A stretch of DNA of 64,000 nt, taken from the NCBI GenBank assembly GCA_029339505.1, contig JAQISU010000182.1, forward strand, positions 2,332,501 to 2,396,500, given 5' to 3'. Of this stretch, positions 41,374 through 53,755 are shown one piece after another (the stretch's first letter is position 1; every line of letters begins with the position of its first letter). A program made the translations under genes and the position numbers. The notes below the pieces were generated by a model. That model did no database searches. It had not been told where the DNA came from and was given only the letters and a program-made list of their open reading frames with translations. This DNA is from Unio delphinus (Eukaryota > Mollusca > Bivalvia > Unionida > Unionidae).

Positions 41374-41648
41374 AAGAGAGAGTAATTCCTGTTTTTTAAT
41401 CAACGTACCATATGGACAAATTTACTGTTTACTTTTTAGCTTATTTGAAAATAACGTTTGTCATCTAAAACTTTAACTAATGAACACATGAGGAACACAT
41501 CTCTATAGCATTTCGCGTAACAAGTTCGAACTGTTTGTATAATGAAGCGGATTAGTACCATGTATTACAAAGACAGTATTTTAATCCGCATGTCAAGGTC
41601 AATATATAGGATTTCTTTAATAGTCGCAATTCAAAGCGAGTAAAGTAC

Positions 41649-41679
41649 CTTGTCCAAGAGCACACCATCTTAGCAGACC
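41649..41679 (-). CDS. candidate 31-bp microexon upstream of the GTPase series
   Basis: A 31-bp open segment flanked by cattttccag and gtactt. It reads GLLRWCALGQ plus one base, and that base completes the split codon of the 77-bp exon exactly. Phase agreement and good splice sites support it, but it is short and I could not identify the preceding exon. Any N-terminal domain (TLDc in vertebrate IFI44) was not found. Confidence 0.4.
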
Positions 41680-44600
41680 CTGGAAAATGACATTATCCCA
41701 TCACCGTGATCACCTCATATCCAATGATGAGTGTAATCGCAAACACAAAGCCCAAGAAACATTAGGTACCGAACTCGATTTATGTTGAGTCCTTTGAACG
41801 CAATTTCATATCCGGCGAGCAAAGACACAAATACCGTGTATATAAATGCTATTTTTAAAAACACTATTGTCCTTCGGAACGAGTTTCTGACGATCTACCC
41901 CAATGGTTATTATTTGTTACCATTGGCCTTCCATCACTATTGCCGCTAAAACCAATACCACGAATACATATGTCAGGTTTAGGTGTAGTGCAGAAACACA
42001 GGATCAGCTTAAAGCAATAGACGGATCTGTTCATACGGGCAACAATGCACCAGAAGTTTTTTAAAAAGGCTGCATCGATTTGTTAGCGGTGCTAACCAAC
42101 GGTATCATAGACCAAGGAACTGGTGTTTTAGTAATAGGAACTAAATGCCACTATGAGTTCTGATGTTATTGTAACCCTTCATTTCGAGGCTCTTTCTGCG
42201 TTATAAATGAAAACCATACCGTGTTTATAATAAATGCAACCCAGTGTCACCTCAGTGATAACAATATCATGAACATTTCCAGAACTGAATGTAACATAGC
42301 CACGAAATAGAACATTTGTTCTAGATGAGTCGCAAGACATCCGAGCTGATACAGAACTACCATGAGGATTTACTCGAATTCAATATTGCACTAGCGTTAG
42401 CTGATGTTATCTTACACCAACCAAAGATGATTTACGCGCTAATAAGTGATGAGTACATCATGAGGTTTCCATCGCAGGGTGTCCAGCAGTTCACATTGGT
42501 ACAACATTACGCATCCATATATATCGCCACGTCCGGATCAGATAGGTTGAGTTTGCAAATTCTCGTTTTTTAAGCGAACATCTTATATACATGTTATGTT
42601 TGAGATCTTTACGACTAATACTCGATAAACTCATTTTGTTTCCTCCTGCTATTACCTGAACCAACCACAATGGACTACATTCGGGGGTTGGTGGATGTGC
42701 AGTCCCACTTATTCTTTGTTTAGATTTCGTACAATTTGGTATTTGAAATTTTCTAAAATTTGTGTTGGTGTTCTTTAGCAGTGGATGATCGTGTGGATAT
42801 GAAGTGGCTTCAATATTGTTTATCCAAAGTTTTTCCTGTTATCAAACTCATCACAGATCGTATTGTTCACGAAAATCCGATCCGTCTGTGCTTACAGCTT
42901 CTTGATGTTGTCACCATACCGCAGTTTCGTCTGTTTATAGTTAAACTCGATCATAAAAGATTTCAACCCATATACCACAGATACAGCCAAATAGATTGGC
43001 TTTGTCAACATCATCTTGACATGTTTGTTGTGGACAGCAACTAGTCCGCTATCAAAGCTATTTGGCAATCTAACTTACCCGATGAACATTACTTACAGGC
43101 ATTCACAACAGCAGTTGTAACTGAGGAATACGTACGTGAGCTACACATGTGGTTGAAGTCCGAAGATATGGGACACGCTTAGTGCATTTGGTAATATTGT
43201 GCCATGATTCATCAACGATTGTGTACTGATGGAGGGAAGGGAAGGCCACCTGCAAGACACCATCAGTGCTTATGGAACCATTGCTTAATCGCTTCATGTG
43301 AAGCTAGTCACTATATTCAAGATCTTATCCATCCACGCATGTGTTTAACGTTCCGGCTTGCCATCGAAGTCCCACAGAAGATTTTTTGTTCAAAGCACGG
43401 ATTCTAATCAATTTCAGTAAGTTATTCTAACTCAACCTTTATTTTATACAATAACTTTATACAATGCAACCTAAGCGCATGTGAACAGAGTGTGCGATCA
43501 AAATGTGTGTACGCTTAGCTGTATCACAAAAAACATTCGTGAACAAAAACACATCAGTAAGTAAACACTTACAATTTAGATTCTAATTCGGGCCAGATAT
43601 TTTAGCAGGTGTGTGGACCTTGGCTGTTATAATTTGCGAGGCAACAATGAATGAAATGTCTCGATTGATAACTGTGTCTTTTATCAACTTCGACTTTTCA
43701 AGACTAACGGTATAATATAGACTGATGATTTTTAATCGATCACATGCTTTCTCAAGTACCCATATTGGTCGAACCCGACACTCGCATCCAGGCATTACGA
43801 GGTTTGGTGCGCTACTTGATACTTACCAGTGATATGAAAATGGCTTCTAACTTTGGAACTTTCAGTTCAATTGCTCATTCAAAAAGGAACCATCAAAATA
43901 CAGAGCAATGACAGGCCTCTGAAAACACACGTATGTCATCAGTAGTCATTATCATATTTGTCGACGAGACAAGTTATTGCCGTATGTGACATCGAGAGAA
44001 TTTACCAGTTCTTATTCCTTGTCCTTGCCACGGTTCAACAATGGTTGTTCAGTATACACGTTACGTCTGACTACAGTGTACACAATACACTTGATTAACT
44101 TGAACTTTATTTGACAAAAACTTTGGTAACTATCTCTGGTCGTCTACGGGAATGTTAAGACGTTTCAAGTCCCGGTAAATCACATATGGGACAGTCATGT
44201 TTACTTCCCTGACAGAAAATACTTCCCTGACAGAAAATACTTCCCTGACAGAAAATACCATATTGTTTTTGTCTGGTCCGACATTATTGCCGGTTGTTGT
44301 ATCTGCCTGATTCCTTCACAGTTAAAGTTATCATTCCCAGGCAACTGTCGCGTTCCAAGAGCATGTATGGAAAGGTTTGCATGAAAACAGTCAGCTATCA
44401 GCAAAATATCCATCAATAACGTCGTTTCGAGTAATTTTCGAACTTTTCGATGATACGTTCAAGAACCTTTATCAAGTTATTTGTCTTCGCCTCTTTATGA
44501 TACATATTTACACCAGTACCACTGTAAAACCATGGGTATGCTGGTAAAAATAGCCTATAGCCATCGTTTTTTTTATTACATTTCCAGCAGTGTAAATTCA

Positions 44601-46100
44601 ACATTAAGAAAAAATGATAACCTTGATTCCTAAAGACATCTTTGTCCCACCAATGTGCTAAGGTGTAGATTTGATTTCCGGAAACATACTGATTAAAGTT
44701 GTACAGCGTCTTTCCTTGGCTTGAACGGGCTTGAAACAACTGCACAGTGATCGTGACGATCACATAATCGTTTTCATTAAATAAAATCTTGAACTCTTTG
44801 TTGGTGAACATACTCTAATGCATCAGCGACGATAGTGGCAGCCATGGGTAGGTGAGTTTGCTCATTCTCCACAAAACGTGTGAGAATTGTATTATTTAAT
44901 TGTGATGTTGTTGCATAAGCTCTCATACAGTCTGACGATGTTTGAATTCAACACCTAATAATGCAAGTATGTCAGTTTTCGTGTATCCATTGATATTGTC
45001 ATATTAATAATTATGTTGTAATCGATTGTGGCTGATCCAGTTGAAGTGTTGAGTCGTACTAACTCACGTACGCTAGCTTTTCTTATATTTTATGGTATTC
45101 GTATACCATAATTTCGCGCGATATGCCTAAGTGGAATCTCAGTCCGCACTTTGGTTTATACGGGTAATTTCTGGAGCCGTTTAAGTTTACCAGGCTCTAA
45201 AAGTGCATTCACTGTAATTGTAGCTATTATTTAATTTACACGTGTATCGTTCCCAACAGTGCTGACACCGTTGGATGTTTCTTCTATTATTGCCATTATT
45301 TAATTTAGTTAAGTTATAGGTCTGGTGAGTTTCGGCTGCGCGCTCGACAATGTCAGGAGCAGAATCGCGTGATCGGCAAGAATATTTACGAAATCTGATG
45401 GTGATTATTCATTACAGACATATTCAAGCTCCTCAATCAACATCCAACACGTGCAAATGTTATTTAAATTAATTGTAATGGCTTGTTCACCTGCAGATTT
45501 ATATGTTCTAAGTGATACGACATTGTGTCTCAAGATATACATATCATCAATAAACGACACCTTTGTCCAAGTAATAATGTGACTTTTACTTTACAATCAT
45601 TATTTACTAAATAAACAGGCGTATATTTCGGGGATATATCAATATACTTTTTCGACACGCTTAAAGCAGCTCAAATTGACTTTAATTCATAATTATATGA
45701 TCGCACAAAATCACATTTATGCAAAATTTGCTTGCCAATTATACATATAATCGATATTACTGCTTGTTTGCCTAAATGCTTTATTCGTAAATATATGACA
45801 TATGTTCTTCGTATTTCTTCTCGAGATCGGTGACCTATATGCAATTCAGATATAACTGCTAGAAAAGCTGTGTCATTAATTTTGTTTGGTAATGTTTTTC
45901 TAATATAAAATAATCTCACTAAAACTCTGACATAGACTATCGGTAAAACATTGAACTTGTAGTAGTTACCTCCCTTACTCTAGAAAAAGAACAAACCAGT
46001 GTAAATCGTGATACATTAATCGGTTTTGAAGTTAGAAAAATAATATCAGCTGATGTTTTTGTTTAAAAACACAACTAATATATTTCAAATATATCCCCAA
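41680..46100. other. stretch upstream of the GTPase series, no supported gene
   Basis: AT-rich sequence with only short open frames of no recognisable family. The longest is 44811-44413 on the minus strand (132 codons, starts MFTNKEFKIL). The missing 5' exons of the GTPase gene could lie here but I could not identify them. A perfect 18-bp tandem triplet (ttccctgacagaaaatac) is at 44205-44259. Confidence 0.4.
44413..44811 (-). CDS. unrecognised open frame, possible gene
   Basis: 132 codons starting MFTNKEFKIL, with aromatic- and Cys-rich stretches (LAHWWDKDVF, LNLHCWKCNKK). No family recognised. It lies upstream of and on the same strand as the GTPase series. Length alone is weak evidence. 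Confidence 0.2.
   Translation of the reverse strand: MFTNKEFKILFNENDYVIVTITVQLFQARSSQGKTLYNFNQYVSGNQIYTLAHWWDKDVFRNQGYHFFLMLNLHCWKCNKKNDGYRLFLPAYPWFYSGTGVNMYHKEAKTNNLIKVLERIIEKFENYSKRRY

Positions 46101-46103
<3 letters not shown>

Positions 46104-46177
<74 letters not shown>
46104..46177. repeat. (TA)n microsatellite, followed by (TTA)n at 46236-46276
   Basis: Simple sequence runs; they explain the low-complexity open frames here. Confidence 0.95.
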
Positions 46178-46182
<5 letters not shown>

Positions 46183-46235
46183 ATAGCATTATTATTGATA
46201 TCATTAGTATTATTGATATTTGTATTATTATTTCC

Positions 46236-46280
<45 letters not shown>

Positions 46281-46951
46281 CAGTAAATTAGATATTTGCA
46301 ACGTAACATTTGAGGCAAATGTCTACATTTTGTTTACATAATTTGTGTACAAAATATCAGGTGTGCCAATCTCAGTTTGTAGGAAATGTACTCAACGTTA
46401 TTTAGCTCCTGGGTCCAGATGCAGCAGCTGGCGCTAAGTCATCACAGTTTCTACTCACTTCCAGTAGCAGCAAAATTGGTGGCTTCCACATGAATTCTAA
46501 TTAGACCAATAATATGTTCGATTCAAGATACTGTATATGTTATAATGCCATTATTGGTAGCAACATGATCTGAGAAATCAAAATTATCAAATCAAGAATG
46601 GGGTAGCGCATCTCTTACAGAAGCAAGGTGAGCAACATTGCAGTCACTGTTGCTACCGCTAACGACATCAGTTTGGTCACTTAACCCTGCCATAGATACA
46701 TATTTTTGTAACACAGTCCAAGGAAACAACACGTAAACTGGTTTTTGATTGAAGACATTATGTTTATTTCTCAGTCAATATCTGTAAGAAGACTATACCG
46801 GGGTAAATTGGGATTAGAGGACTCTGAGTGATTTCAAAATGTAGATGAATCCATAGAGGATTAGAGGGATTTACTTTAATCTGTACTCAGTTGTTCTACA
46901 TACGGGTATGCAACGTTATCTAGGAGATATTATTTGTCTTCAAGAGTTTTG

Positions 46952-47012
46952 AATAAGACATTTGTCATGCTTTGAATATATTTAACCCATGATATTCACT
47001 TACCTACTATAA
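46952..47012 (+). repeat. dispersed repeat, partner of 48973-49034
   Basis: About 62 bp (around agacatttgtcatgctttga) nearly identical to 48973-49034 in the same orientation. Nature unknown. Confidence 0.7.
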
Positions 47013-48106
47013 AGATCCACAACAATGTACATCCCTTGTTTGAAATCATAGATATTACGTCTCGTTGCATGGTGGAGGCAAAGGGGGCTTTCGATCAACA
47101 CAATTGTATTGATCAAAATTCTAACTGTTATATACTTCTAGTGTATTTAGTGTATCGAAATATTTTCTTGCTTTTATATCATGCGGTAATAGGTACGGCG
47201 TGTAGTTTACAAGCATGATTACTTTTTGAAGACATACAGTGACAATTAAAGTATTCGTTGTGGGTAACCAAACAAACTTCCGTAATAGCAAATCGCGCCT
47301 TGTGGATGCCTAATCCTTCTTTGTACGGTACCAAATGTTCATTTGTGGAAAATATCAAATTCGTGGTGGATCATTTCTTTTATGCTAAGTAATCATGCGT
47401 TCTAGGTAAATAAGTATTCGTTGAGGAATAAATAGCCAGTCGATGTGGATAATTATCCAGTTGGTCACTAACTAGTTCCAAAGGGTATCTAATCATTCGT
47501 TTATGATAACAAAGGACGGCGTTCACGAGAATCAAGACAGCAATTAAGAAATTACAGGCACAGCGCTACCGTGTCTTGTGACTATGAACTCGATAACAAA
47601 CAGTGAAATATAATAGCCAAGTGTAACATGACCGTGCAGACATTCCAGTCCTAAAATAATAAACGCAAACTTAAAAGAAACTAATCATGCATGTCTTCTA
47701 TATAAAATCTTGTTACATTATCTGATAGCACCTATGTACGGTAATACACAACGAGTGCATTTTATATTTCAGTCAAACACAGTAAATGCATGTTGAATTT
47801 TTGTCTTTCAAATATAACTGCTATTGCATTAACCCTTCTGATTTCAATAATGTGCGACCTAATTGCAATGTAAAAGTTTCAGGGAAAGATTTGGGAATAG
47901 ATACCCCACGTGAAAAATCGTCGCACCATTTACTTAAATAGTCCACAGACGGTGAAAACTAGAACTCTCGCTGTACCAACATTAACAAACAACACTTCAT
48001 CCGGTTGGACTGTGTTGAAACTCACGTTAATTATTTCATCGTTATGACTGGTTAATTGAATCAATAGTAGTAGTAGCAGTAGTACAAGTGTACATTTGTA
48101 TGAAGG

Positions 48107-48250
48107 TGGCCCCGAGTGGCCGCTTGGTTTAAAGCGATCACTGTTACGGATCACTGCCATCTCATCTCTGTCTGCATGGGTTAAAACCTCAGACTCGGCC
48201 AGTGTAGGTACTGGTCGCCATGTATAGCCTGCTGAAAATGGCGTTAAAAC
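48107..48250 (+). mobile_element. tRNA-derived SINE, family 1, shorter copy
   Basis: The head ccccgagtggccgcttgg and the gttacggatcactgccatct block are followed by the common gaaaatggcgttaaa end. It lacks the roughly 60-bp middle present in the other two copies. Confidence 0.65.
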
Positions 48251-49407
48251 CAAACTTATAATAACAGCAACAAAATGTGTACGATACAAGGAAAGGAAAC
48301 TCAGGACATGACCATCCCATATTATAAAAGATTAATATTTGTTCTTTGAATATTTCCATCCCCATTCATTTAAAAAATATTCATCACAACCCTTCATCGT
48401 CAGTAAATGAACTGTATATCACATACCTGGCTTGCTGATTAATGCTCCCATCCTTGTCTACTTTTCTAGGGTAAATCTCGTTCTTAACGTTTCGTATATG
48501 CTTCGTCTATCGCCCTTTCAATGGCGACAAAATGGTTTCGTTCGAGGCCGTTATATACGTGCTCACCATTCGACCTTTTACTTTCGTTTTAGACTCTAGG
48601 AAAAGTTCACAAATACAAGCCTTAAGTCTTTTGAATCTATATCTTCCTTGTTGCAGTGTGAATTTATTGAGCGTCTTTCTAGGTCATTAATTGTATTCAA
48701 AAAGAAGTGTTTGTCTTGAACATTTTCCTATTTGTGTGCTGGAGCTCGGCTGCCCGTACCGAAAAATGTGTTCTGGTGGTTAGGTCGCTCACATTTCTAG
48801 TACACAATTTAGTACTTTTTATAAATATCTACTGATGATCTATCATTTTTCAAATACAAGTGGTGTTACGCGAAAGTCCTGATCGTCTCCAGACTGTTGA
48901 ACTAAGTTTAAAAACGACAAATATCACAACATAACTGGACAGGTAGGTCGGTGTCTGTACTTTGATTTACTAAATAAGACATTTGTCATGCTTTGAATAC
49001 ATTTAACCCATGATATTCACTTACCTGCTATAAACGAGGTGTGAATAGCATGCTTTTGTTACTTTACACGTTTTGCTGCACCTTTGTTATTATGAATGCG
49101 GTGTGATTATCACGTCTTTGTTATACCTTTGTTCACTGAACGACAGCCATTGACTTTAACAGAGAAAACGTTACACAGCAGACAACCGCCAAAGTACATG
49201 TACTAAGACACACATAACTTGACGACAAAAATGACCTTGTTTCTGCAAAAAGCTTCTTATATATCTCGAATATATAATGATTATACATGCTGTGATTGTC
49301 ACTAAAACTGACTGACAGCTTGCTATTTTGAAATTACTCATAATAAGCAGTAATAATTTAATTCTAATGATTTTTCTTCACTTTCATCATCATTATCATC
49401 ATCATCT

Positions 49408-49408
49408 C

Positions 49409-49455
<47 letters not shown>

Positions 49456-49467
49456 TTATTATTATTA
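49408..49467. repeat. (TTA)n microsatellite
   Basis: About 20 trinucleotide units with one interruption. Confidence 0.9.
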
Positions 49468-49568
49468 ATATAGCTGGCTATAACATTGTTACAAACCTTG
49501 TTGACCTATAGGCGTTGAAAACAATCCTTTAAAAGAATTTTAATAATAATAATGTTGTTGTTATATGG

Positions 49569-49788
49569 TTTAACGCCATTTTTCAGCACACGTTAGGCTA
49601 TATATGGCGTCCAAAATTAATGGTTTAGGAAAAAACCCTGGAAAAGCCTTGGAAAGAGCCACCGACCCACGAGAAGCTACTGCCAAGCTTTCTCAAATAC
49701 CCACATTGAGGAAATCTGAGATTCGAACCCATGCAAACAGAGGTGAGATGGCAGTGATCCGTAACGGAGAGCGCCACTTGGGGCCCCT
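49569..49788 (-). mobile_element. tRNA-derived SINE, family 1, inverted copy
   Basis: Reverse complement of the family at 31967 and 48107. The B-box-like element is gattcgaacccatg on this strand. It ends ggcgccacttggggcccc-like at 49788. Confidence 0.65.
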
Positions 49789-49799
49789 TAAAATAATTA

Positions 49800-50240
49800 T
49801 AATAATGCGGAATTGAATAGCGCATAATCTTTAGATGTCTAAAGCGTTTTACAATATAGTAGTCATATAGACTACAAAATACACCATGAAATCAGAAGAC
49901 AAAAACATTATTAGGTCTTTAAGTTTGGTTCTTGCAGTCGAAACACGGGAGTTTTAAGAGCGCTCTTGAAAAGGATCACTGTGTCTTTGTGTATAATTTC
50001 AATGCACAATTCGTTCCACGTTGATGGCTCTGGTATGCAAATTTAAAAGAACATTGTCAATACGACTTCATTTTCATAGTGGGAATAATGAGTATACAAT
50101 TGTCAGAAGAGGAGCGACAGTATCTTGCTAATGTCTACACATGGGAAAGGCCAAATAGGTACGTTGGATTGGAGTCTGTCAGTGTAACATAGCACAGAGA
50201 ACACATTTTGTGTTTGATTCAGGATCGAATGGATAGCCAG
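49800..50240. repeat. repeat pair, copy 1
   Basis: Homologous to 50705-51170: both begin with AAT trinucleotides and share tagcgc-type heads, cttgcagtcgaaaca-like blocks, gtgtctttgtgt, aattcgttccacgt and the cacagagaaca end. An unclassified SINE-like or LINE-derived repeat. Confidence 0.6.
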
Positions 50241-50382
50241 TGCATGGTACAGAGCAGTGGAGAGGTGTGCCCTTTATCGAGATACTCTAAGGATGATCCG
50301 GACAACTGTATTTTGAAGTTTCTGGAGTAGATATTGTGACGAACCAGACCGAATTGAGTTACAATAGTCCACTCTTTACTAA

Positions 50383-50661
50383 TTAATACACAAGCTTTTT
50401 AGTGAAATCAGCAGAAAGATATTTGCAAATGGTGCTGATGCGTCTCAGCTCAATATATGCAGCCTTGCATATGATCATGATATGTTGACGCAATGTGAGA
50501 GGTCTGTTCAGAGTAATACATAGATTACGTAATGACTGTGTGAATTGAATGTTGGTGTTGCAGATATTTATTGTTTGATGTAAAGGATGTGAAGGAGAAA
50601 GTCTTTCTGATGTGATCAGAATTTTCTCAGCTTTATCATCATTCATCTACAGCTTGCTACA

Positions 50662-50709
<48 letters not shown>

Positions 50710-51679
50710 GAATTTGTATAGCGCCTAATCTGTCGAAGCTCTAAGCGCTTTACACCATCAGTACAGTTTTTACTACACTACAGAACAACAAATGACAAAA
50801 ACAATGAAATTGCAAAACATAACGACATGCTGAAAACATATAATATACAAAACATGATTAGGTCACTAAGTATTTTCCTGCAGTCGAAACAGGTGAGTCT
50901 TAAGAGCACTCTTTAAAGGGACCACTGTGTCTTTGTGTTTCAATGGTCAATTCGTTCCACGTCGCCGGGCCCTGGTGTGCAAACGAACGTTGTAAATATG
51001 ACTGTGTTTTCACTTGGGAACAATGAGTATACGATTATCAGAATAAGAGTGTAAGTATCTAGCTGGTGTATACATATGCGTGAGACTGGATAGGTATGTT
51101 GGACTGAAGTCTGTCATTGAATCATGGCACAGAGAACAAATTTTGCGTTTGATTCTGTATAGAATCATCCATGATTACCCACCAGACACGCACTTCTCTA
51201 ATATTTACGTTGGTAGCATCAATGTCAGTTTGGTGGCTAGATTTGTATATTTGGGTGTAATCAGCATACAATTAGTGAGACACTGGATGATGATCTATAA
51301 CAGTTGAGAACGACTGAGTGCATATAATGATGAGAACAGACCCAAGAATAGGTCCAAAAACAGACCCCAGTAGGACACGAAAACATATATCAGCTGGGCT
51401 GGAGTGTATTCCATTTGCAGATACAATTTGTATCCTGTTGCTGTACTGGAACCACATTAAGGCTTTATCATGAATGCCTACTATACGCTGGAGACGGTGA
51501 AGTAATATGTCATGGTTTATTGTGTCAAATGCTGCACACAAATCAAGAAGGGTGAAGACTGTAGTCTTTCCGGTATCCATAGCAGAGAAAATGTCATTAA
51601 CTACTTTTAGAAGAATAATGTCGGTACTGTGGCAAGGACCAGCAGCAGAGAGTGTGAACAGACCTCCCTTTTCAGACAA
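50383..51679 (-). mobile_element. non-LTR retrotransposon reverse transcriptase relic
   Basis: Minus-strand 51679-51272 shows reverse transcriptase blocks TVFTLLDLCAAFDTINHDIL and NRIQIVSANGIHSSPADICF. The continuation in 50646-50383 shows LRNLCITLNRPLTLRQHI and YIELRRISTICKYLS. Jockey/CR1-type domain order. The two halves are split by the repeat at 50665-51170. Confidence 0.75.
50665..51170. repeat. (AAT)n plus repeat pair, copy 2
   Basis: (AAT)n at 50665-50705 leads into the second copy of the repeat at 49800. It interrupts a LINE relic whose parts lie at 50383-50646 and 51272-51679. Confidence 0.6.
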
Positions 51680-51886
51680 AAATTGATTGAATCCTCAAAA
51701 CGAAAATTAAGCTTTCCTACGAATTCTCATATTTTAACCCAAAAAAAATAAGTCTCCATTTAGCAAACGGAGTCGTTACGATTTTTCAATCAATTTTGGT
51801 CGCAACGATGTGGTCATTCACACTCTCTGCTGCTACAAGTTAACAAAAGATAATAAATGATTTCAACCAAATATTTGATCGAGTCT

Positions 51887-53204
51887 TTAGGACTTTACAA
51901 ACAAACTAATCGCTAACACCTCATCTTGTAGATCAATTAAATTATTTGACTGGTCGGTGAGTCGGAAATTAATTCTCTTTAACGAATTATTATGGCATCG
52001 CATGTAGACAGGATTAATTGGGTTTTCAATAATTAGGAATCCTGGAGGAGCTGTTGGTGCAAACGAATAAAGAATATATCCCTGCTGAGCTTGATTTGAT
52101 TGCTCTAGATTAATTTGATAGCTTCCTTCAATTGCATCACATACTAAATTGAGCGCAATCACCGTTGAAATATTTACATTATGCGGGGCAATATGCCTAC
52201 CGCCACCGTCTGGGTCATTATTATACCTGAGGAGGACAGTTGAATCTGGTTTTTGTAGCGCCTTGATATCGGTTCTAACAATTCTTGTTAGTTCATCAGC
52301 GTTGTATTTGGGAAACTTGAAATTACGCAGATTGTCTTCTGTGATATTGTAATCGGTTAGGAATCGTTGTTTACTGTCACTGTTGTCATTAATTATTGTT
52401 TGAATAATTAGTTCATAGATATATTCATGTCAGATATCAGTTCATTTGTTATTTCAACGTGTTTTTGCGATTTTGTTTTCCGTAGTTGCTCTAGTTGTGT
52501 TTCATATAATTGTTTAATTTCATTAAAATAACCACGGACGTCAATTAGCGTAAATGAAATAGTAACAGATGAGTCGGCTGTTCTTTTAATGATAAAATCC
52601 CATTGCAATGTGTCTTTGTTGGTAAATATAAATCTATCGGCGATTTTTCCTTTTCTTATATCAGATAAATTATCTCGATAACTGGGATTGATTTCATGAT
52701 ATGATTGTACGTCCGTGGTTAAGTCGGTGGCGGATTTTTCCGGTGGGTTTCAGGCCATCCTAACACTGTTCTTAACGAGCTGTTATAGATATCTACAATG
52801 TATCCCTCTGTACTTATTTCGATCGACGACGAGAGCGTCGGTTCATGAAGTTTAATAGCTATTTTTTATTCTTTTCCCGTGATTGATTTTATTCTACGCT
52901 GAATTTCAGCATCGATTTGGTACAACCCAGTTGGTAACGAAACAGTTTCCCACTCTGGAGTACCATCGGGTTTATTCTTATACGAGAACACCAGTGCGTT
53001 ATTGGGCTGCTGACCGCCAAATGCAACCGATCTGATATTAGGCCAGCTATGATATACTCGTAATTTTGCCAGCGCGATCTCACCCACTGGAATCGGAGAA
53101 GGAAAGTTCACACTAAATTCAGGGTTTGTTGATGTTATTGATATCATGCTTGTTCGTATCGGAGTGGTATTCTCCGCGATTCGTTGAAGCAGTTCGAGTG
53201 ACAT
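51887..53204 (-). pseudogene. penton-like minor capsid protein, broken (copy 2)
   Basis: Starts MSLELLQRIAENTTPIRTS at 53204 and the first 113 codons are open, ending near 52866. A middle part (52760-52380) holds DTLQWDFIIKRTADSSVTI and a coiled-coil-like stretch. The last part (52162-51887) has LVCDAIEGSYQINLE and RLTDQSNNLIDLQDEV. The first and last parts correspond to the conserved minor capsid family. Frameshifts separate the three parts. Copy 1 has the same layout. Confidence 0.65.
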
Positions 53205-53713
53205 TATTGTTAACGCTGTCTTCAATTTCCAATTTAAACATCGCGAAGTTATACAACTGGGTCATCGTGGAAAATTCAACATCGGATATGAACGAATTAT
53301 CTATTGACAGTGAGATCAACTCGGATAATTTCGAGTACGCGTCAAATACCACCCGGTACCGAGCTGTATAATCACTGAGTTTTTTCTGAGAACACGATGA
53401 TAACTTTTTAGTAATCGCGGTGGCGACTGCCGCAATTGTTGTTGCCGCGGAGATAGCAATTGGAACTGCAATCGGAGCCATCATGGTCACCGTCGACAAA
53501 ATAACCCCTGCGCTGGCCTTCACACCGGACACCGAGTACGCGGTGATGTCGATGATTGCTATGCTGAGTCGGTATTTTTTTCATTTTTTCACGATAGCGC
53601 TCAGAAAGTGATTTCAAGTTCGCGGAAAATTCTTTCACGTTATCATATCGATATCGATGCGATTGTGATACCTCTGGGACTATTATCGGTTCAACTGATT
53701 TCATCGATGTCAT
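53119..53713 (-). pseudogene. small coiled-coil membrane protein (copy 2)
   Basis: Starts MTSMKSVEPIIVPEVSQSHR; a shift near 53560 leads to the frame with a long hydrophobic segment (TMMAPIAVPIAISAATTIA) and a C-terminal helix with FISDVEFSTMTQLYNFAMFK. The open frame runs past the expected end into the minor capsid start. Same protein as 7251-6800. Confidence 0.6.
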
Positions 53714-53755
53714 TGTTATTTTAAACCCGCTAGTGTTTTCAATTATTCGCCATCG

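Noticed and set aside
42325..43044. Two plus-strand open frames of 82 and 94 codons
   Set aside because: No recognisable family, no splice-consistent link, ordinary length for this base composition.
53126..53611. Plus-strand open frames over the copy 2 membrane protein
   Set aside because: Antisense shadows; the minus strand matches copy 1 at protein level.
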